Assembly: GCA_030040515.1 (NCBI GenBank)
Contig: JASHTO010000266.1
Location: 1 to 5,093 of the forward strand
DNA length: 5,093 nucleotides
Reading direction: 5' to 3'
Source of the DNA: Terriglobia bacterium
GTDB taxonomy: Bacteria; Acidobacteriota; Terriglobia; UBA7540
Numbering within the stretch: position 1 is the first letter of the stretch; the number at the start of each line of letters is the position of its first letter. The notes below the pieces were generated by a model. That model had not been told where the DNA came from. It saw only the letters and a program-made list of their open reading frames with translations, and did no database searches. The translations under genes and the position numbers were made by a program. This document shows, piece after piece, positions 1 to 3,221 of this stretch.

Positions 1-346
1 GCTCGTCATAAACGCAGGCGGCGCCGGGCTTGAGCGTCATCACGTCTTCTTCCGCGGTTTCGGGATTCATCGCCACCATGTACTCGCTGTCGCGGCGGCG
101 GGCAATGAAGCCGTGCCGGGAAGCCCGGATGGTGAACCAGGTGGGAAGGCCTGCAATGTTGGATGGGAAGAGATTCTTGCCGGAAACCGGAATGCCCATT
201 TGGAAGATTGCGCGAAGCAAAACCAAGTTTGCCGTCTGACTGCCCGAGCCGTTGACCGTCGCCACCTGGATGCTCAGATCATTGATAATTTGTTGCTGAC
301 CCGCAGGGGACGTGTCTGCTTGCGGCTCAACATGAGTAGTTGCCAT
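1..346 (-). CDS. korA: 2-oxoacid:acceptor (ferredoxin) oxidoreductase, alpha subunit, N-terminal part (partial)
   Basis: The visible part is 115 codons starting at the ATG whose complement is 344-346; the rest lies beyond the left edge. After about 18 poorly conserved residues comes a block I recognise as the gamma-type domain at the N-terminus of fused KorA/PorA-like alpha subunits: N-D-L-S-I-Q-V-A-T-V-N-G-S-G-S-Q, then M-G-I-P-V-S-G-K-N-L-F-P-S-N-I, then G-L-P-T-W-F-T-I-R-A and M-N-P-E-T-A-E-E-D-V. In this family the alpha subunit, with a thiamine-diphosphate beta subunit, oxidises a 2-oxoacid such as 2-oxoglutarate or pyruvate with CoA in the cytoplasm, giving acyl-CoA, CO2 and reduced ferredoxin. 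The substrate cannot be decided from this fragment, so korA is a family label. The beta subunit would be expected further left. The start is supported by an AAGAGG ribosome binding site six bases upstream. The gene has its own leader and candidate promoter. Confidence 0.88.
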   Translation of the reverse strand, partial: MATTHVEPQADTSPAGQQQIINDLSIQVATVNGSGSQTANLVLLRAIFQMGIPVSGKNLFPSNIAGLPTWFTIRASRHGFIARRRDSEYMVAMNPETAEEDVMTLKPGAACVYDE

Positions 347-352
347 CGTATT

Positions 353-358
353 CCTCTT
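353..358 (-). promoter_or_regulatory. Ribosome binding site of the oxidoreductase alpha subunit
   Basis: On the minus strand AAGAGG lies six bases before the ATG at 346, which fixes this start. A CCTCCTT stretch further up the same leader (complement near 480-486) could pair with it around one bulged C and hide it; that pairing is only a possibility. Confidence 0.6.
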
Positions 359-413
359 GGATCCCCTTTCTGGATTCGTCGTGGTTTGGAATCTTTATCC
401 GGCAGCGCACCCG

Positions 414-427
414 TGTGGCGCGCCACA
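414..427. repeat. 14-bp perfect palindrome in the oxidoreductase leader
   Basis: TGTGGCGCGCCACA is a perfect 14-bp palindrome, about 70 bp before the oxidoreductase start codon and about 140 bp downstream of the candidate transcription start. It could be a binding site for a dimeric regulator or a tight stem in the leader RNA. The sequence does not say which, and chance in GC-rich DNA is not excluded. Confidence 0.45.
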
Positions 428-543
428 ACGTTCGAGCCAACGGGTTTTTGAAGCGCCGGCTGTGCGGGAGAAATACCTGGAAGGAGGGGTGCTCACTTCG
501 TTCCGATCTCCGCTCAGATCTTTCGGACACTCAAGAGCGAATT

Positions 544-569
544 AAGGGCGGCGGTTCCCCGCAACCCTT
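544..569. repeat. Imperfect hairpin next to the -10 element
   Basis: AAGGG (544-548) pairs with CCCTT (565-569), and inside it GCGG (551-554) pairs with CCGC (559-562) around a four-base loop, separated by a 2x2 internal loop. On the minus strand it would be the first structure in the leader RNA. On the plus strand it is followed by TTTAATTAT and resembles a weak terminator. No plus-strand gene precedes it, so the leader structure is the simpler reading. Confidence 0.4.
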
Positions 570-571
570 TA

Positions 572-580
572 ATTATACCA
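572..580 (-). promoter_or_regulatory. Extended -10 promoter for the oxidoreductase gene
   Basis: On the minus strand the sequence reads TGGTATAAT, a perfect TATAAT hexamer (572-577) preceded by the TGn extension of extended -10 promoters. No good -35 hexamer sits 16-18 bp upstream, which such promoters often do not need. Transcription would start near 565 and run toward the oxidoreductase gene. In GC-rich DNA a perfect TATAAT with TGn is notable. Confidence 0.55.
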
Positions 581-631
581 AACCTCACGCCGCTCATGGT
601 TGCGAAGATTCAAAGTGTCTCAGTTTGAGTT

Positions 632-724
632 CTGTAGCGGCGGTCTATCGACCGTCGCCGGGGCTTGTCCGTCAGCCGATGGGCAAGCCCCGTACAATGC
701 GACGCTCATCGAGCACCGCTACAG
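632..724. repeat. 93-bp palindromic repeat element with three internal hairpins (copy 1)
   Basis: The ends are a perfect 9-bp inverted repeat, CTGTAGCGG (632-640) and CCGCTACAG (716-724). Inside are three stems: CGGTC/GACCG at 641-645 and 650-654; a 12-bp stem with one G-T pair at 659-670 and 681-692; and GCTC/GAGC at 704-707 and 711-714. The first 23 bases (632-654) are the exact reverse complement of 2193-2215 in the second copy. The last 21 bases (704-724) match the complement of 2164-2184 at 18 positions. The unit therefore belongs to a dispersed REP- or MITE-like family, here carrying an extra central hairpin. It lies about 100 bp past the PilZ-like stop codon, where its stems could also end or protect that transcript. 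Confidence 0.8.
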
Positions 725-825
725 CGCGTTGCGCCTTTGCGTGAGATTGTTTGTTTCTTCACACCTTCGGACGCCCGCGCTACTGCATTCACGCTATCAA
801 AGGAAAGAGAAGACACAGTACCCGG

Positions 826-1899
826 CTACTTTTCCGTGACCTTGGCGGGAGGCGTTTCGGTGGCGGGGGCTTGGTCGGCGGTCAACTGTTCGCGCAGACG
901 CGTGCGCAAAGTTTCTTCCGAGGTGCGAATCATCTGCGTTCCACGCGACTGGATCTGCTGCAGGAGGTCGCCGCGCAAATTGATCAGGGAAGACGCGGAT
1001 TCTTTGTACACGGTTTGGAAGCCCTGGCGCAGGCGCTCCTCGCTATCCACAATGAGGGCCTCAACCTGCTGGCGAAATTCCTCCAGAATGTTGCGCGTCA
1101 GCTCCTCCGCCTGCCCGCGCATGATGTCGAGAACCGAGCCCACCAACTGCGTGGCGCGGCGTTCGAGATCGGCGAGCCGGGGGTCGGCAGCCGCCGCGGC
1201 CGCAGGAACGGCAGGGGACGGACGAGTGGTTGTGGCTGCGGAAGGGGCCGCCACGGGCGGCGGTGCAGGAGTCGCCACGGGGGTTGCCACAGGGGCGGGC
1301 GAAGGAGGCACTGCGGGCGGTGGCGGAGTCGCCGCGGGAGCAGATTGCGAAATCCCCGCCGCAAGTCGCGAGGCGAGCGAAGGCATTTGGCGCGTGGGAG
1401 TCGCGGAGGGTAGCGGGGAGGGAAGGATTACGGTGGTCGTTCGCGACGCGGGTGCAGAGGGCGCGGCCGTGGGTAACACCGGCACAGGAATATCCGTCTG
1501 TGTCCGTCCCTGCACCATGTTTTTGGCAACCACCTCCCAATCGGCCGGGGGATTGGGTACGCCCCAGAGGTTCTGCGGCTTGATGAGTTGCACGGCGATC
1601 TCATGCCCCGCCGCTCCCGGAACCGGATCCCACACTCGCACGCAGACGCCTTTGCCCGACGTTCCGGCTTTGGGGCACTCGATGTTTACGAGCATGCCTA
1701 CGATGATCCGATAGGAAGTGCGGACCTTGCAGCCGTGCAGGTTCACGGTGATGGTTTGAGTAAATTCGCGAAAAGGGGTTCCTCCCGCATCCTTGCCGGA
1801 AAGCAGCACCGTGGTGGTGAATTCAATTCTCGTGCTTCGCCTGCGACTGGCGAGAGCGTCCTGCGTGTCAGTCGGTTTTGAAAACGGGTGTTTATCCAT
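826..1899 (-). CDS. PilZ-like domain protein with Pro/Ala linker and helical C-terminal tail
   Basis: This gene encodes 357 residues from the ATG at 1899. Residues about 15-125 form a PilZ-like beta-rich domain: an R-x-x-x-R motif (R20, R24), then T-V-N-L-H-G-C-K-V (51-59) where canonical PilZ has D/N-x-S-x-x-G, and a W-G-V-P-N-P-P-A-D-W tail (112-121). The arginines that contact cyclic di-GMP are present, but the serine and last glycine of the second motif are not, so binding is doubtful. Residues 132-238 are a disordered Pro/Ala/Thr linker. Residues 239-340 are charged and heptad-like, probably a long helix or coiled coil, and the last 15 residues are polar. There is no signal peptide or membrane segment, so it is probably cytoplasmic. 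An in-frame TTG at 1968 would add 23 residues. I prefer ATG because the extension looks unconserved, although the nearest GAGGA lies about 13 bases upstream. The exact role is unknown. Confidence 0.82.
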   Translation of the reverse strand: MDKHPFSKPTDTQDALASRRRSTRIEFTTTVLLSGKDAGGTPFREFTQTITVNLHGCKVRTSYRIIVGMLVNIECPKAGTSGKGVCVRVWDPVPGAAGHEIAVQLIKPQNLWGVPNPPADWEVVAKNMVQGRTQTDIPVPVLPTAAPSAPASRTTTVILPSPLPSATPTRQMPSLASRLAAGISQSAPAATPPPPAVPPSPAPVATPVATPAPPPVAAPSAATTTRPSPAVPAAAAAADPRLADLERRATQLVGSVLDIMRGQAEELTRNILEEFRQQVEALIVDSEERLRQGFQTVYKESASSLINLRGDLLQQIQSRGTQMIRTSEETLRTRLREQLTADQAPATETPPAKVTEK

Positions 1900-2028
1900 A
1901 TACGACCGCGCATCCTCAGACGGTCGCTCCGTAAGCTGCCTTCCAGGGCCGGGAACTTTCTCTAGCAATGGATCGCGCCGGCGCGGCGGCAGGGTCTGCC
2001 TCAGCTCGCAGGCTTGTCGACTTGCTTC

Positions 2029-2057
2029 ATTTTACCGATTGCGGGCCTTTGAAGCAA
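2029..2057 (-). promoter_or_regulatory. Candidate promoter for the PilZ-like gene
   Basis: On the minus strand TTGCTT (2052-2057) is followed after 17 bp by TAAAAT (2029-2034), a plausible sigma-70 pair with a weak -35. It would give a leader of about 125 nt to the ATG at 1899. The -35 overlaps a 10-bp palindrome, AGCAATTGCT (2053-2062). The match is modest and other placements are possible. Confidence 0.33.
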
Positions 2058-2164
2058 TTGCTCCTTGCAAGCGGTCCTGGCCTCCGCCTGCGTCTGAGGC
2101 CCGAAACAAACTACCGAAGCATACTGCCCAACCGACCCGCTTGGCAAGCGTTGAGTCAGGCGAT

Positions 2165-2214
2165 TGTAGCGGCGCTCTATGAGCGCCGTCGGCGGTCGAT
2201 AGACCGCCGCTACA
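2165..2214. repeat. 50-bp palindromic repeat element with two hairpins (copy 2)
   Basis: The ends are a perfect 10-bp inverted repeat, TGTAGCGGCG (2165-2174) and CGCCGCTACA (2205-2214). Two perfect 7-bp stems lie within: GGCGCTC/GAGCGCC (2171-2177, 2181-2187) around TAT, and GGCGGTC/GACCGCC (2191-2197, 2202-2208) around GATA. The stems overlap the terminal repeats, so the unit can fold either as two hairpins or as one structure closed by its ends. It is the short, inverted relative of the element at 632-724 and lacks that copy's central hairpin. Confidence 0.82.
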
Positions 2215-2268
2215 GCAATGCCGACGGTTTGAGTCGAACAGGAATCAGGGTATCAGTTGGCTGACATT

Positions 2269-2305
2269 TTTCGGCTAGCCCGAAAGTACTTATGGTGACA
2301 AGTAC
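2269..2305. repeat. Paired inverted repeats, candidate operator
   Basis: TTTCGG (2269-2274) and CCGAAA (2280-2285) form a 6-bp stem with a 5-base loop. It is joined to the 8-bp palindrome AAGTACTT (2284-2291), and AAGTAC recurs at 2300-2305. The result is a perfect 6-bp inverted repeat (2286-2291 with 2300-2305) and a direct repeat 16 bp apart. This clustering about 200 bp before the HdrA-N-like gene suggests regulator binding, but no regulator is identified. Confidence 0.4.
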
Positions 2306-2485
2306 CGTCTGGCTATGGCTTCGGACCCCGTCAAATGGTCTCATATCACTGATTTCACGTTGATTGTCCGATCCGTTGACCCCGAGTTATGGCAATCCGC
2401 ATGCAGGTAATATGGACGAGGTTAAGAAGCGGTGCAACTTGAACGGGCTTAAAGGGTTCTAAGGGGAAGGGTGGCGGGCGGTCAA

Positions 2486-2491
2486 AGGAGG
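2486..2491 (+). promoter_or_regulatory. Consensus ribosome binding site of the HdrA-N-like gene
   Basis: AGGAGG lies six bases before the ATG at 2498, an essentially perfect Shine-Dalgarno arrangement. It selects this ATG over the in-frame GTG at 2471, which would lie upstream of the site. Confidence 0.85.
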
Positions 2492-2497
2492 ATTCTG

Positions 2498-2881
2498 ATG
2501 AAGGTCAAAACACTCATCTGCAATGGCAAGGGCCTCGACCCATTCCGCTTTGCTGATATGAATTCGCTGGCGCTGGAGGTTGCCTCGGAGTTCGACGTTT
2601 CCTACGCCGCGGTCCACCCGCAGCTCAGCGCCGAGGGCGGAAATCAAGTCCTCCAGGAAGTGCTGCGCTCCGCTGAAGACGATTCGGATACGTTCGTGAT
2701 GGTCTGCGCCGGCGCGGAAGACGCTCGGACGAAACTCTTCAAGCAAGCCGTGCGCGACGCGGAGTTTGACTCGAAGAATTGCCTCTCCGCTGAGGTGTGC
2801 GAGAAGATCGATGACAGCATACTGGACCGAATCGGCGAGCGGCTGAGGAAGCTGGCCGACTCCAACTACTCGCGCCACTAA
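2498..2881 (+). CDS. Small HdrA-N-terminal-like protein, function unknown
   Basis: This gene encodes 127 residues and ends in TAA; the start is fixed by an ideal ribosome binding site. The pattern is an alternating beta/alpha fold: strand V-K-T-L-I-C (3-8), helix, strand V-S-Y-A-A-V (34-39) leading into H-P-Q-L-S-A-E-G-G-N (40-49), helix, strand T-F-V-M-V-C-A-G-A (65-73), then helix R-T-K-L-F-K-Q-A-V (77-85). From memory this resembles the N-terminal domain of HdrA-type (heterodisulfide reductase subunit A) proteins, where an HPQLC-like stretch and a later A-C-x-P motif carry cysteines. Here the first cysteine position is Ser44, so cluster binding like that of HdrA is doubtful. Cysteines remain at 8, 70, 95 and 101. 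There is no signal peptide or membrane segment. The gene stands alone, with 598 and 340 bp of spacer on its two sides. The coding call is firm; the family link is tentative. Confidence 0.8.
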   Translation: MKVKTLICNGKGLDPFRFADMNSLALEVASEFDVSYAAVHPQLSAEGGNQVLQEVLRSAEDDSDTFVMVCAGAEDARTKLFKQAVRDAEFDSKNCLSAEVCEKIDDSILDRIGERLRKLADSNYSRH

Positions 2882-3073
2882 GGATCGGGGTAGGGCCATC
2901 GAGCCGGCGGTGCGAACGAATGCCCGGCAATCCCTGCCGACCTGTGGAAAGGGAAAATCTGCGCGACTTTCAGAGATCGACTGCGATGTGAAGCCCGCTT
3001 GCAGGGCTGACATGCCCACTGAAATTCCACTCTCTCTCGTGTTCTGAACCCTCAGGAATAAACGAATTTTGAC

Positions 3074-3102
3074 TTGCGTGGGATAGGACGCGGTCATAAA
3101 AT
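3074..3102 (+). promoter_or_regulatory. Candidate promoter for the sedolisin gene
   Basis: TTGCGT (3074-3079) and TAAAAT (3097-3102) are separated by 17 bp. A better -35, TTGACT, lies at 3069-3074 but would leave 22 bp. Transcription would start near 3109, giving a leader of about 110 nt. Confidence 0.38.
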
Positions 3103-3114
3103 TCGGGGCTAGAA

Positions 3115-3126
3115 GGACTGTAGTCC
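3115..3126. repeat. Short inverted repeat near the sedolisin transcription start
   Basis: GGACT (3115-3119) and AGTCC (3122-3126) form a perfect inverted repeat around GT, just downstream of the predicted start of transcription. Its position would suit an operator. It is short and may be chance. Confidence 0.3.
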
Positions 3127-3160
3127 ATGCCGTCCTCTCCGTATCAGTATTTTGGCCCGC

Positions 3161-3178
3161 ACTCTCCGGCGGGGGAGT
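3161..3178 (+). repeat. Hairpin in the sedolisin leader
   Basis: ACTCTCC (3161-3167) pairs with GGGGAGT (3172-3178), with one G-T pair, around GGCG, and is followed by TTAGCTTCT. It resembles a short terminator or attenuator stem, but the T-run is very weak. It lies 43 bp before the start codon. Confidence 0.35.
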
Positions 3179-3212
3179 TTAGCTTCTGCGCGGGGAGAGC
3201 GGGCTCGCCGTT

Positions 3213-3218
3213 GGAGGG
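3213..3218 (+). promoter_or_regulatory. Ribosome binding site of the sedolisin gene
   Basis: GGAGGG lies just before the ATG at 3222. Counting GGAG alone, the spacing is five bases. It supports this start, which also gives a sensible signal peptide. Confidence 0.6.
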
Positions 3219-3221
3219 TCG

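Larger units (their letters stand above)
347..571 (-). promoter_or_regulatory. Long 5' leader of the oxidoreductase gene
   Basis: About 220 nt lie between the candidate -10 element and the start codon. No convincing reading frame with its own ribosome binding site was found. The leader holds an imperfect hairpin at its 5' end (544-569), a second small stem (505-509 with 516-520), the 14-bp palindrome at 414-427 and a CCTCCTT anti-Shine-Dalgarno-like stretch. I do not recognise a known riboswitch class. The extent depends on the promoter call. Confidence 0.4.
1900..2497. other. Divergent intergenic region
   Basis: This 598-bp spacer separates the minus-strand PilZ-like gene from the plus-strand HdrA-N-like gene. 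It contains the candidate PilZ promoter, the second palindromic repeat (2165-2214) and the inverted repeats at 2269-2305. Between 2306 and 2485 I see no gene and no convincing -35/-10 pair; TAATAT at 2408-2413 has no -35 at a normal distance. A minus-strand frame is open from 2252 down to a stop at 2001 but lacks a good start. Confidence 0.6.
2882..3221. other. Intergenic region before the sedolisin gene
   Basis: This 340-bp spacer has no supported gene. Just after the upstream stop is a weak stem CGGCA/TGCCG (2925-2929, 2935-2939), and another lies at 2992-2996 with 3004-3008. Neither is followed by a T-run, so no good intrinsic terminator is visible. The second half holds a candidate promoter and two hairpins of the sedolisin leader. 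Confidence 0.55.

Noticed and set aside
327..530. Minus-strand frame with a Ser-Glu-Arg repeated start
   Set aside because: The repeated residues come from a short purine-rich stretch in the leader. The frame has no homology I recognise and overlaps the real oxidoreductase start.
481..545. AGGAGG followed by a GTG start of an 18-codon plus-strand frame
   Set aside because: It is too short, lies antisense inside a leader, and no plus-strand promoter is visible.
665..1714. Long plus-strand open frame (349 codons)
   Set aside because: It is the antisense shadow of the GC-rich PilZ-like gene. Its sequence is low-complexity Arg/Ala/Gly with no ribosome binding site, while the minus strand has recognisable domain motifs.
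1968..2264. Plus-strand open frame of 98 codons across the divergent spacer
   Set aside because: There is no ribosome binding site before its ATG, its C-terminal part is the palindromic repeat, and the composition is Arg/Ala-rich.
2376..2413. TTGACC ... TAATAT as a promoter for the HdrA-N-like gene
   Set aside because: The spacing is 26 bp, far outside the normal range, and no TGn extension precedes the -10.
2925..3008. Two small stems after the HdrA-N-like gene as a terminator
   Set aside because: Both stems have only 5 bp and neither is followed by a run of T.
2459..3097. Minus-strand open frame (212 codons)
   Set aside because: It lies opposite the HdrA-N-like gene and extends into the spacer. 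No known motif was seen, and the plus strand has a perfect ribosome binding site.
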